This document shows, piece after piece, positions 7,348-13,601 of a stretch of 40,005 bases of DNA. The notes beneath the pieces were generated by a model, which saw only the letters and a program-made list of their open reading frames with translations, searched no databases and had not been told where the DNA came from. The stretch's first letter is position 1, and each line of letters starts with the position of its first letter. The position numbers and the translations under genes are program-made. Where the stretch lies: IMG/VR virus record IMGVR_UViG_3300031825_000040, positions 1 to 40,005 of that record; one strand, written 5' to 3'. The stretch comes from a virus.

Positions 7348-7517
7348 GATTGCCTCCACAGGATGGCTGCCGGCGATTCCGGGTTGAGGGCTGCATGCAG
7401 GCCGGCGAGGAAGATCGCGCCAGTAGCCACAGCAAGCCAGAAGGCGATGGCGCGCGCGGCCGCGATGAAGCGGGCGATGCCGAGCATGCGGCGGATATGT
7501 TCGACGCGGCGGCTCAC
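7344..7517 (-). CDS. 57-aa membrane peptide, GTG start
   Basis: Encodes MSRRVEHIRRMLGIARFIAA, then a hydrophobic stretch AIAFWLAVATGAIFLAGLHA (roughly residues 23-42) and a polar tail. One transmembrane helix with a positively charged N-terminus is likely, giving an N-in topology. The GTG start overlaps the preceding gene's stop and its own end overlaps the next gene by 4 bp. Role unknown. Confidence 0.5.
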   Translation of the reverse strand: MSRRVEHIRRMLGIARFIAAARAIAFWLAVATGAIFLAGLHAALNPESPAAILWRQS

Positions 7518-7753
7518 GATGCAGCCCCGAGAGTGGCATTGAGGATGACGAGAGAGCGCTCGTGATAGCGGGTAGTACCTTCGCCCGGAACACCCTTTCG
7601 CTCGATCATTGCCAACCAGTCGCTCTTCATCGAGGTAGGCATGATGGCGATGGCGCAGAGGATGATCGCGTGGGCGTACTGCAGTTCGCGTAACAGCTCC
7701 TGCTGCTGGTTGTCGCGCGCGGCCTGGCGCATGACGGCTTGATCGGCGTTCAT
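7514..7753 (-). CDS. 79-aa phage protein
   Basis: Starts MNADQAVMRQAARDNQQQEL behind GGGAGC. The middle is an amphipathic helix (ELQYAHAIILCAIAIM) and the end reads GTTRYHERSLVILNATLGAAS. It is coupled to both neighbours by 4-bp overlaps. It could be a helical protein-protein interaction module; no family recognised. Confidence 0.5.
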   Translation of the reverse strand: MNADQAVMRQAARDNQQQELLRELQYAHAIILCAIAIMPTSMKSDWLAMIERKGVPGEGTTRYHERSLVILNATLGAAS

Positions 7754-8178
7754 GCTGCGCTCCCGGCGACACACGGGGTAGCCGCTGCCTTTTCGGCGTC
7801 GAATTGGGCGAGCCAGTCGGCGCTAATGAATATGCGGATGCGCAGCTTGCCTTTCTTGAGCACGACGATCAGGTAGCTACCGGTGCTGCGGCTCTCTTCG
7901 ACGAAGCCGATTTCGATCAACGCTCTGTAGACGCGTGGTTCGTCATTGGCGCACACGCGGAGCATGTGGCGCTCACGGTAGACCGGCTCAACCTGGTCAC
8001 CATAAAGCGTGACGCCGAGCGCCTTGAGGGCAGGCTGCTCGGCCTCGAGCAGCGCCATCGTGGCGTCGGCCCTATGCAGATCTGCCAGGCGAGCGCGATG
8101 GCGCGCCATTTCCTGGGCCACTGCCTGCTCGCGCAGGGGCATGGCCATGATCTGTTCGTGCGTGAGGTACTTCGCCAT
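7750..8178 (-). CDS. First gene of the leftward early operon
   Basis: A 142-residue protein; MAKYLTHEQIMAMP is preferred over an ATG four codons earlier because GGAGGGAG precedes it closely. The first half is a long charged helix (QEMARHRARLADLHRADATM), and the second half has short strands (YLIVVLKKGKLRIRIFIS). It is the first gene after the probable leftward promoter, which is where lambda places N, but no arginine-rich N-like motif is obvious and I do not claim antitermination. Function unknown. Confidence 0.6.
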   Translation of the reverse strand: MAKYLTHEQIMAMPLREQAVAQEMARHRARLADLHRADATMALLEAEQPALKALGVTLYGDQVEPVYRERHMLRVCANDEPRVYRALIEIGFVEESRSTGSYLIVVLKKGKLRIRIFISADWLAQFDAEKAAATPCVAGSAA

Positions 8179-8223
8179 CTCTCCCTCCATCTGTGCGGCA
8201 CCTTGGGGTGCGTCGATGGAGGA

Positions 8224-8252
8224 AGTGTAGTTAAAACTAAACGCAAGGTAAA
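8224..8252 (-). promoter_or_regulatory. Candidate leftward early promoter (PL-like)
   Basis: Read on the minus strand, TTTACC (8252-8247) and TACACT (8229-8224) are 17 bp apart. They overlap both left operators, as expected for a repressor-controlled early promoter. The predicted start near 8217 is about 40 bases before the first leftward gene. Confidence 0.55.
8225..8242. promoter_or_regulatory. Repressor operator, left site 1
   Basis: GTGTAGT-TAAA-ACTAAAC: an 18-bp inverted repeat with one mismatch to the perfect right-hand operator. It covers the -10 box of the leftward promoter. Confidence 0.65.
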
Positions 8253-8265
8253 GTAAAAACTAAAC
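8248..8265. promoter_or_regulatory. Repressor operator, left site 2
   Basis: GTAAAGT-AAAA-ACTAAAC: a second left copy with two mismatches in one arm, starting 23 bp from left site 1 (about two helical turns), suited to cooperative binding of two dimers. Confidence 0.55.
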
Positions 8266-8318
8266 TCATGGCCGGCCAAATTGTAACAGTGAGAATTTGG
8301 CTACAGCACGAAAGTGGT

Positions 8319-8729
8319 CTAAAGGGAAGGGATGGGAATGAAGCGAATCTCGCTTAGGGGAACGTACCCCAGCGATTTCTTTGTGGTAGGGACTAGAACC
8401 TGTACAACCCAAGCAACATTGTTGACGCTGCGCAGGTAGACTGCGGTGGCTGGGGATGTGATGAAGCGCCTCCCAGGCTCAAGGTTCCCGCAAGACTTGT
8501 CGGCACGCTGCTTTGTGAGCCACTCGTTGTGCGCTTGGCTATCGCCAAAGGCGAGGCCATGACTGATCTGGTTTGCGACCACCGAATCCAATGGTTTGGT
8601 GCAAACCATGACCGAATAATCCACAGATTGATAGTAAAGAGGAGGCGGTTCTGGAGCCCCTGCAGTCTCCTGTGCCGATGCGCTGGACTGGGCAAGAAGC
8701 ACCAGTAGAGATACCGCCATAAGTTTCAC
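8319..8729 (-). CDS. Exported protein co-transcribed with the repressor
   Basis: A 136-residue protein with GTG start (GGAGCAAAAT upstream). The N-terminus MKLMAVSLLVLLAQSSASAQ is a typical Sec signal peptide with a cleavage site after ASA, giving a periplasmic protein of about 116 residues with two cysteines (VMVCTKPL and DKSCGNLE), possibly disulfide-bonded. The C-terminal part (WVVQVLVPTTKKSLGYVPLS) resembles a small SH3-like barrel. It sits between repressor and left operators, in the repressor's orientation with 22 bp separation, so it should be expressed in the lysogen. Superinfection exclusion or envelope modification is a plausible role by position only. Confidence 0.65.
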   Translation of the reverse strand: MKLMAVSLLVLLAQSSASAQETAGAPEPPPLYYQSVDYSVMVCTKPLDSVVANQISHGLAFGDSQAHNEWLTKQRADKSCGNLEPGRRFITSPATAVYLRSVNNVAWVVQVLVPTTKKSLGYVPLSEIRFIPIPSL

Positions 8730-8751
8730 ATTTTGCTCCAACCGAGCTTGG

Positions 8752-9465
8752 TCATAGCACGATACGTGCCTCCCGAACAACGCCGCAGATTCTGTCGTCC
8801 TTGTGCAAGCGCATGAATCTGTCTTGCCAATCTGGGTTTAATGCCTCGAGAAACATCTCCCCCTCTATTGTGATCAATTTTTTGAACGTCGCCTCATTCC
8901 CATTGCGACGAACGATGACAAATTTTCCTGGAAGCGCTTCGAGATCCGGGTTCACAAAGATTAGTGACCCATGAGGAAATGACTGCGCGACGCCGGCTGG
9001 AGCCGTCATGGATGACCCCTTTACCCTCAGCACGAAGCCATGAGGTCCCAAGTCGACCGTCGCATAGTGCCAAAGCTGATCAGGCCCTGGCTCAAAATTT
9101 TCACCGATTTCAGTCCACATCCCCGCTTGCACCCATGAAATCTCTGGGTAGGGTCTCGATTTTAAGTCGGGCCCCGCCTCAAAATTATCCCCCTCTGTTG
9201 GGAGATTGTAAGCTTCTGCGGAAACTTTTCGATGTTCATCTTTCGTGGTGGATTCACCAATGGCCGAATCCTCGCTCTCCCTGATCGGCTGATCTAGGTA
9301 GTTCTCTCCCATCCCATATTCGCGCTCAAGGCGCCTTGCAGCCTTCTCTCCGAATGCAGAAGTGCCGTTGATGAGCTGCGAAAAATAGCTCTTTTCCTTA
9401 GTTGGGGCTGTGCGCCCTTCAAGCCACATGCGAAGGCGTGCCCGGCGGGTATCTCTGATGTCCAT
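8752..9465 (-). CDS. CI-like lysogenic repressor with S24 (LexA-type) peptidase domain
   Basis: A 237-residue protein. Residues 1-60 form a short helix-turn-helix domain (SYFSQLINGTSAFGEKAARR), residues 60-110 a flexible linker, and the rest an S24 self-cleavage domain. The probable cleavage bond is Ala114-Gly115 (WVQAGMW), the nucleophile Ser152 (VKGSSM) and the general base Lys195 (EATFKKL), so RecA-stimulated autocleavage on DNA damage is expected. It should bind the four GTTTAGT/ACTAAAC operators, repress both early promoters and keep the prophage silent. The linker repeats the motif NFE(A/P)GPD at ~94-100 and ~123-128, an odd internal duplication. Confidence 0.9.
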   Translation of the reverse strand: MDIRDTRRARLRMWLEGRTAPTKEKSYFSQLINGTSAFGEKAARRLEREYGMGENYLDQPIRESEDSAIGESTTKDEHRKVSAEAYNLPTEGDNFEAGPDLKSRPYPEISWVQAGMWTEIGENFEPGPDQLWHYATVDLGPHGFVLRVKGSSMTAPAGVAQSFPHGSLIFVNPDLEALPGKFVIVRRNGNEATFKKLITIEGEMFLEALNPDWQDRFMRLHKDDRICGVVREARIVL

Positions 9466-9472
9466 AGCGCAA

Positions 9473-9490
9473 GTTTAGTTAACTATAAAG
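9473..9490. promoter_or_regulatory. Repressor operator, right site 1
   Basis: GTTTAGT-TAAC-TATAAAG: the left arm is perfect and the right arm degenerate. It lies 8 bp upstream of the repressor start and covers TATAGT (9487-9482, minus strand), the likely -10 of the repressor promoter, which suits negative autoregulation. Confidence 0.55.
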
Positions 9491-9500
9491 AAGTGTTCAC

Positions 9501-9529
9501 TTGACCTATGGTTTAGTGGAGACTAAACT
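9501..9529 (+). promoter_or_regulatory. Candidate rightward early promoter (PR-like)
   Basis: TTGACC (9501-9506), a 17-bp spacer and TAAACT (9524-9529). The -10 box lies within the perfect operator 9511-9528. The predicted start is at about 9536, next to the Cro-like ATG at 9537. Confidence 0.65.
9511..9528. promoter_or_regulatory. Repressor operator, right site 2 (perfect)
   Basis: GTTTAGT-GGAG-ACTAAAC: a perfect 7-bp inverted repeat with a 4-bp centre, the best of the four operator copies and the natural high-affinity site for repressor or Cro. Confidence 0.75.
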
Positions 9530-9536
9530 CGGTGGC

Positions 9537-9830
9537 ATGGATCTCAAAACCTACATCTCGGCAGGTGGGCGCGGCACCGCAACAAGGTTGGCTGAGGCGC
9601 TCGGCATATCGCCATCGTATCTGTCGCAGATGACCGGTGGAACCAGCCCTATTTCTCCTGAACGTTGCGTTGCGATAGAGCGTGCGACGGCCGGTTCTGT
9701 CACTCGGAAGGAGCTTCGCCCCGATGACTGGCATCTGATCTGGCCCGAACTGATTGATGCAGTCGATCGCATGAAGGCGAGCGACGACGCCCAACCCCTT
9801 GCTGGCACATCCGATGACCCCAAGGAGTGA
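9537..9830 (+). CDS. Cro/YdaS-like antirepressor transcription factor
   Basis: A 97-residue protein starting MDLKTYISAGGRGTATRLAE. A single helix-turn-helix (ATRLAEALGISPSYLSQMTGG) and the ERCVAIERATAG.VTRKELRPDDW segment are the signature of the YdaS/Cro-like family, whose end commonly reads RPDDW..IWPEL. It is the first gene of the rightward operon, divergent from the repressor, and should compete for the same operators to favour lysis. There is little room for a leader or ribosome site between predicted transcription start and ATG. The C-terminal 30 residues are an acidic tail. Confidence 0.88.
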   Translation: MDLKTYISAGGRGTATRLAEALGISPSYLSQMTGGTSPISPERCVAIERATAGSVTRKELRPDDWHLIWPELIDAVDRMKASDDAQPLAGTSDDPKE

Positions 9831-9837
9831 ATCCCCC

Positions 9838-10110
9838 ATGAGGAAGCTATACGCAAGGTTCGTACTGTGGCTGATCCAGCCGGCGCTTGATCTGACCTTC
9901 GAGGATGAGACGGTCATCCAGTCTGTGAAGCTCGCATCAGCGGTCGTGGATGCTTCGTCTGGGACGAGCCCAATGGAGCAGCGAGCAATGATCAATACAG
10001 CCCTTTGTCGCCTTGTGGCAGGTGGCTGCACGGACCCTGAATCGATCCAGGCCGCTGCCGATGGGCTGGCGGCGGCCATGGCTGGGGAAGAGCCTACTTC
10101 TGCCGCGTAG
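9838..10110 (+). CDS. Early rightward phage protein (CII position)
   Basis: A 90-residue protein starting MRKLYARFVLWLIQPALDLT, with AAGGAG upstream at slightly long spacing. The N-terminal 17 residues form a basic hydrophobic helix that could associate with membrane. It occupies the place where lambdoid phages put cII, but no clear helix-turn-helix is visible and I do not assign that role. Confidence 0.6.
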   Translation: MRKLYARFVLWLIQPALDLTFEDETVIQSVKLASAVVDASSGTSPMEQRAMINTALCRLVAGGCTDPESIQAAADGLAAAMAGEEPTSAA

Positions 10111-10273
10111 TCAGGTACTTGGCGTAGGTCTCGATGAAGTCGGAGCAGAACTTCGCCACTGCCTCGCCATTTCCAGTATGGACACCGTTTTGATGACTTA
10201 GCAACCCTGTCTGGTGTTCCAGAACATGTTTCAGCAGATCTTTCGCTGAAGAACGTGCTTGATCGATTTCCAT
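10094..10273 (-). CDS. 59-aa convergent small protein in the early rightward region
   Basis: A short minus-strand frame encoding MEIDQARSSAKDLLKHVLEH and ending FIETYAKYLTTRQK, with AAAGGGG six bases before the ATG. The peptide is helical, histidine-rich in the middle and has natural-looking composition. It overlaps the 3' end of the plus-strand gene by 17 bp and opposes the early transcript, so it would be expressed only when rightward transcription is low, as in a lysogen. The start signal and codon use support it; no homologue is recognised. Confidence 0.5.
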   Translation of the reverse strand: MEIDQARSSAKDLLKHVLEHQTGLLSHQNGVHTGNGEAVAKFCSDFIETYAKYLTTRQK

Positions 10274-10359
10274 GTGTGCCCCTTTCGTGAGCGGTTGAGA
10301 AGGTCAGAGAGCTTGATTGTTTCATGACTGTGGGTACGCACCAATAAGAAGAATGTTTG

Positions 10360-10381
10360 CGGGGTTTGCGCCCCGTGTTTT
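10360..10381 (+). terminator. Possible early attenuator (tR1-like)
   Basis: CGGGG-tttgcg-CCCCG followed by TGTTTT. It is a short GC hairpin with a T-rich tail in the 140-bp gap after the first rightward genes, where lambda has tR1. The stem is only 5 bp, so it is weak evidence. Confidence 0.35.
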
Positions 10382-10413
10382 CGTGGCTAGGCCACATCCC
10401 AAGGATGAAAAAA

Positions 10414-10638
10414 ATGTCGCGGCGATCCGAATTTCGTAACGAAGTCAAAACCCGTCTCACAGACGAGGACTACGCAGCGCTGCAGGCGTTTCGGCAGATG
10501 AGCGGCTTCGATTCGGATTCGATGGCGCTTGCCCGTGCTGTGCGACTTGCGTTGCGTGGCGTTGTTGGAACTTTGCCTGTGGCGCTGACGGGTGTCAGTG
10601 CCGAAGTGGCCCAAGTTGGGACGCACCAGACCGCATGA
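10414..10638 (+). CDS. Ribbon-helix-helix-like small protein
   Basis: A 74-residue protein, start taken at MSRRSEFRNEVKTRLTDEDY because an ATG three codons earlier sits too close to AAGG. The sequence EFRNEVKTRLTDEDYAALQA followed by a helix (SMALARAVRLALRG) has the short strand-helix-helix pattern of Arc/MetJ-type DNA-binding proteins. It is coupled to the next gene by an ATGA overlap. Target unknown. Confidence 0.55.
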   Translation: MSRRSEFRNEVKTRLTDEDYAALQAFRQMSGFDSDSMALARAVRLALRGVVGTLPVALTGVSAEVAQVGTHQTA

Positions 10639-10871
10639 GTGAAAAGACGAAAGCACCTGATTCAGAAGGGAAAACGCTCGACGTGGCGCTTTCCACGGCG
10701 GAGGCAGCGCAAATGGTGGTTCTGGCCGGTAAGGCTGGGACGCCGATTGCCGAATACCTCGGATACCAAGTACGGGCTGGGGCCTGGGGGCATGCATATG
10801 CAATGCGTGTGGCCCGCGGAGAGTGTCCCAACCTGGGCCAAGTTGGGACAGACAGGGAGGAGGGTGAGTGA
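10635..10871 (+). CDS. 78-aa phage protein
   Basis: Begins MSEKTKAPDSEGKTLDVALS and continues AEAAQMVVLAGKAGTPIAEY. A polar N-terminus is followed by two predicted helices. It resembles the previous gene product in architecture (strand, then two helices, then a CPNLGQVGT-like end; the neighbour ends EVAQVGTHQ), so the pair may be an ancient duplication. It overlaps its neighbours at both ends (ATGA, GTGA). Confidence 0.55.
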   Translation: MSEKTKAPDSEGKTLDVALSTAEAAQMVVLAGKAGTPIAEYLGYQVRAGAWGHAYAMRVARGECPNLGQVGTDREEGE

Positions 10872-11044
10872 TTCACGAACTGATGCCACGGGCGGAGGTG
10901 CGCGCAGCTGGTGCTGAGGCATTCCGCCGCGGCAAGACCCCTGACGACAACCCGCATTGGCCGCCGGGAACGGATGCGCATGTGGAGTGGCAGTCGGGTT
11001 TCAAGGACGAGAAATACCGCGACGCGAAGCGCGTCGACGCATAG
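10868..11044 (+). CDS. Rmf/CrpP-like small protein
   Basis: A 58-residue protein with GTG start overlapping the previous stop (GTGA). The core reads AAGAEAFRRGKTPDDNPHWP and then GTDAHVEWQSGFKDE. This matches the helix-DNP(Y/H)-(H/E)xxW-x-x-G(W/F) pattern of the ribosome modulation factor/CrpP fold. Chromosomal Rmf dimerises ribosomes in stationary phase. Phages carry stand-alone versions whose role is not settled. The assignment rests on motif pattern only. Confidence 0.6.
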   Translation: MIHELMPRAEVRAAGAEAFRRGKTPDDNPHWPPGTDAHVEWQSGFKDEKYRDAKRVDA

Positions 11045-11055
11045 GGGAGAGCCTC

Positions 11056-11916
11056 ATGGCGAAGAACTCGACCGCCGTCTACGGTGCGAGCGGCAAGACG
11101 AACCTGCTGTTCTTTGACCCGGACAGTCTGGTGCTGGTGACGGACAAGACGTCGCCGCTGTATGACGAGCGCGTGCACCTGCCGGTGGACGAGAACCTGG
11201 CTCGGAACATCGACTACCAAGGCGTGCTGCAGCCCATCGCGATCAGCAAGAACCCGGAAACGGGGAAGGTGGAGGTGGCGATCGGCCGCCAGCGGACCAA
11301 GGCGGCGCGCCTGGCGAACGAGTGGCGTCGTGCCCGCGGTGTGGAGCCGATCCTGATTCCGGGATTCGTCCACCGTGGCGAACGAAGCAACGCGCTCGAC
11401 GTGATCATCGGCGAGAACGAACTGCGCCAGTCGGACACCCCCATCGGCCGCGCGGTGAAGATGCGCAACGCCATGGCGCTGGGCCGCAGCGAGGAACAAC
11501 TCGCCGTCCTGTTTGGCTGCACCACGCAGACGGTCAAGGCCACGCTGGCGCTGCTGGACTGCTGCGCTGCGGTGCAGGAAGCGGTGGAGCAGAACCAGAT
11601 CAGCGTCACCCAAGCGCGCCAACTGGTGAAGCTCGCGCCCGACGAGCAGCGGGCCAAGGTCAAGGAGCTGGTCCAGGCCGGCAACGATAAGCCGGCACGC
11701 GCCCGGGCGGCGGCGCAGCGAGAGGTGATGGGCGATGCTGCGCCGCGCATGAAAACCCGCAAGCAGGTTCTGGCTGAGCTGGAGCGCGCATCCGGCGCTC
11801 GAGCGGCGGTATTGCGCTGGGTGCTGGGCATGGAAGAGGCGGGCGAGCTTCCTGGTTTGCCTTCGGCTGTCGCGGCCGTCGATTCATTCGATGCTGCGGT
11901 CGCCAAAGCGGCATAG
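11056..11916 (+). CDS. ParB/KorB-like protein
   Basis: A 286-residue protein starting MAKNSTAVYGASGKTNLLFF, with AGGGGAG upstream. The N-terminal ParB/sulfiredoxin-type domain contains YQGVLQPIAISKN and VAIGRQRTKAARLANEW, the box known to contact nucleotide in ParB proteins. A helix-turn-helix follows at about residues 150-190 (EEQLAVLFGCTTQTVKATLA), then QISVTQARQLVKLAPDEQ. It could bind and bridge phage DNA, aid segregation or act as a transcription regulator. No ParA partner is in the window, so a classic partition system is unlikely. It lies in the early rightward operon upstream of DNA-modification and replication genes. Confidence 0.82.
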   Translation: MAKNSTAVYGASGKTNLLFFDPDSLVLVTDKTSPLYDERVHLPVDENLARNIDYQGVLQPIAISKNPETGKVEVAIGRQRTKAARLANEWRRARGVEPILIPGFVHRGERSNALDVIIGENELRQSDTPIGRAVKMRNAMALGRSEEQLAVLFGCTTQTVKATLALLDCCAAVQEAVEQNQISVTQARQLVKLAPDEQRAKVKELVQAGNDKPARARAAAQREVMGDAAPRMKTRKQVLAELERASGARAAVLRWVLGMEEAGELPGLPSAVAAVDSFDAAVAKAA

Positions 11917-11924
11917 GACACAGC

Positions 11925-12224
11925 ATGAAGGTCTATATCTCCGGCCCGATGACGGGCATCCCGAACCTGAATTTCCCGGCCTTCCATGAGGCTGCTCGCC
12001 GACTGCGCGCGGAAGGGCATCACGCCGTGAATCCGGCTGAGATCAATACCGACCCCAGCGCGGGATGGCTCGAATGCATGCGCGCTGACATCCGCGAACT
12101 GGTCACGTGCGAGGCGATCTTTCTTCTCCCTGGCTGGGAGTTGTCGCGGGGTGCGACGCTGGAGCGCCATATCGCGGAGCGATTGGGCTTCGTCATTCTG
12201 GCCGACGATGAGGTGTCAGCATGA
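11925..12224 (+). CDS. DUF4406 protein (nucleoside deoxyribosyltransferase-like fold)
   Basis: A 99-residue protein with the full signature MKVYISGPMTGIPNLNFPAF, HHAVNPAEI, ECMRADIRELV, and IFLLPGWELSRGATLE. This compact Rossmann-like family is related to nucleoside 2-deoxyribosyltransferases and is very common in phage early regions; its substrate is not established. The length is normal for the family. It is coupled to the following 22-codon frame by an ATGA overlap. Confidence 0.85.
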   Translation: MKVYISGPMTGIPNLNFPAFHEAARRLRAEGHHAVNPAEINTDPSAGWLECMRADIRELVTCEAIFLLPGWELSRGATLERHIAERLGFVILADDEVSA

Positions 12225-12289
12225 TCACGGGCCGCGCGATTCACCCTGTCCGCCGTCTGGCGCCGCATCCGCAGGGAGCACCGTTCTGA
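12221..12289 (+). CDS. 22-codon linking ORF before dam
   Basis: MITGRAIHPVRRLAPHPQGA plus PF. It starts in an ATGA overlap with the DUF4406 gene and ends in a TGATG overlap with the methylase. The exact double overlap suggests translational coupling through this stretch; a functional peptide is uncertain. Confidence 0.3.
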   Translation: MITGRAIHPVRRLAPHPQGAPF

Positions 12290-13158
12290 TGGCCGAGGTA
12301 TCCCGCCCGGCACTGAGGTATCACGGTGCCAAATTCCGACTTGCTGAATGGGTGATGGGCTATTTCCCGCCGCATACGTGTTACGTGGAGCCATTTGGCG
12401 GGGCTGCCGGTGTGCTTCTGCAGAAAGCTCGCTCGTATGCTGAGGTGTACAACGATCTGGACGGCGAGGTAGTCAACTTCTTCAGGGTGCTGCGTGATCC
12501 CGTTATGCGCGCCCAGCTTATTGAGGCATGCGCCTTCACACCCTACGCGCGGGAGGAGTTCGATCTCGCGTGGGAGCCGGCGACCGATCTGATTGAAAGC
12601 GCCCGCCGGCTGGCTATCAGAGCCCAGATGGGGTTTGGCTCTGCAGGTGCCACCAAAGGTGCTACCGGGTTCCGCATCGACACGAAGCGGGAATATGGTA
12701 CGACGCAGCAATTGTGGGCGCTCTATCCATCTGCGATCGGGGCTGCTGGGCAGCGGTTGCAGGCTGTTCTCATCGAAAACCGGCCGGCTATCGAGGTGAT
12801 GAAGCAGCACGATGGCCCTGAAACCCTGCATTTCGTTGACCCACCATACCTTCATGCCACTCGCTCGATGGGCAGTAATTGCTATTACCGGCACGAGATG
12901 GATGACGCATTGCATCTTGAATTGCTCGATGCTGTTCATGCCTTGCGCGGCATGGTGGTGCTTTGTGGATACCCATCCCAAATGTACGACGCTAGGCTTG
13001 CAGGATGGGGGCGCCACGAAAAGGCTGCGCGCATCAGCGCTGGGCGTGGAACTGCGGTGCGTACAGAGGTGTTATGGATCAATCCGGCATGCTCCACCAA
13101 ACTCAGCTTACAGGGCCGCCCCAGTCCACAGGTCAGTCTCTTCGAGGTGGCAGCATGA
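12289..13158 (+). CDS. dam-like: DNA adenine (N6) methyltransferase, Dam family
   Basis: A 289-residue protein. It shows RYHGAKFRLAEWV at the start, the AdoMet-binding PFGGAAG at 35-41 and the catalytic DPPY at 184-187, in the order of the alpha-class MT-A70-unrelated D12/Dam family. It should transfer a methyl group from AdoMet to adenine in a short site. No partner restriction gene is present, so it is an orphan methylase, likely protecting phage DNA from host restriction or altering regulation. The specificity cannot be read from the sequence. Confidence 0.9.
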   Translation: MAEVSRPALRYHGAKFRLAEWVMGYFPPHTCYVEPFGGAAGVLLQKARSYAEVYNDLDGEVVNFFRVLRDPVMRAQLIEACAFTPYAREEFDLAWEPATDLIESARRLAIRAQMGFGSAGATKGATGFRIDTKREYGTTQQLWALYPSAIGAAGQRLQAVLIENRPAIEVMKQHDGPETLHFVDPPYLHATRSMGSNCYYRHEMDDALHLELLDAVHALRGMVVLCGYPSQMYDARLAGWGRHEKAARISAGRGTAVRTEVLWINPACSTKLSLQGRPSPQVSLFEVAA

Positions 13159-13601
13159 TCGGCCGAATTTCCAGGCCGATGAAACGTGGAGCGCCTCTCC
13201 AGCGCCGCACGCCGTTGCGTGCCACGACCTGGCTGAAGCAGGCTGCCGGCTTAGTGCCGAGCCCATTCCGGAAGAAGCGAGCAAAGCGCCGGCCAGTGGC
13301 CGAGCGCCGTTTTGCCGAGGCTTGCCGCGGCGAGCCATGCTACCTCCTGATCTCCGGCGCGCCCTCGCACGACAGTGACACGGTGGTGGCCTGCCACTCG
13401 AACCAGTTGGCCCATGGCAAGGGAAAGGGGATCAAGGCGGCCGACGAAAAGACGGTACCGGGCTGCGCCTGGTGCCACCACGAGTTGGACCAGGGAAAGC
13501 GGCTGAGCAAAGAGGAGCGGCGAGCCTACTGGGACGCCGCATATGCCCGCTGGGTGCCGGTGCGTGCGCTGAAGCTGGCGGGTATGGAGGAGCGCGAATG
13601 A
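13155..13601 (+). CDS. DUF1364 protein, HNH-like
   Basis: A 148-residue protein starting MIGRISRPMKRGAPLQRRTP, a very basic N-terminus. The core VVACHSNQLAHGKGKGIKAA followed by PGCAWCHHELDQG carries the conserved Cys/His set of DUF1364, a fold related to HNH nucleases (a C-x-H-S-N strand, then CxWCHHELD). It is found near recombination or replication genes in lambdoid phages. DNA nicking or junction processing is inferred, not shown. It overlaps the methylase stop (ATGA). Confidence 0.8.
   Translation: MIGRISRPMKRGAPLQRRTPLRATTWLKQAAGLVPSPFRKKRAKRRPVAERRFAEACRGEPCYLLISGAPSHDSDTVVACHSNQLAHGKGKGIKAADEKTVPGCAWCHHELDQGKRLSKEERRAYWDAAYARWVPVRALKLAGMEERE

Noticed and set aside
9513-10460. 315-codon minus-strand frame covering early rightward genes
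   Set aside because: It would run through the Cro-like gene and operators; composition is unnatural. Only the 59-codon frame inside this region, in another reading frame with a good ribosome site, looks real.
11056-11916. Plasmid-type ParAB partition system (phage-plasmid)
   Set aside because: There is a ParB-like protein but no ParA and no centromere-like repeat array beside it; phages often carry lone ParB-like proteins.
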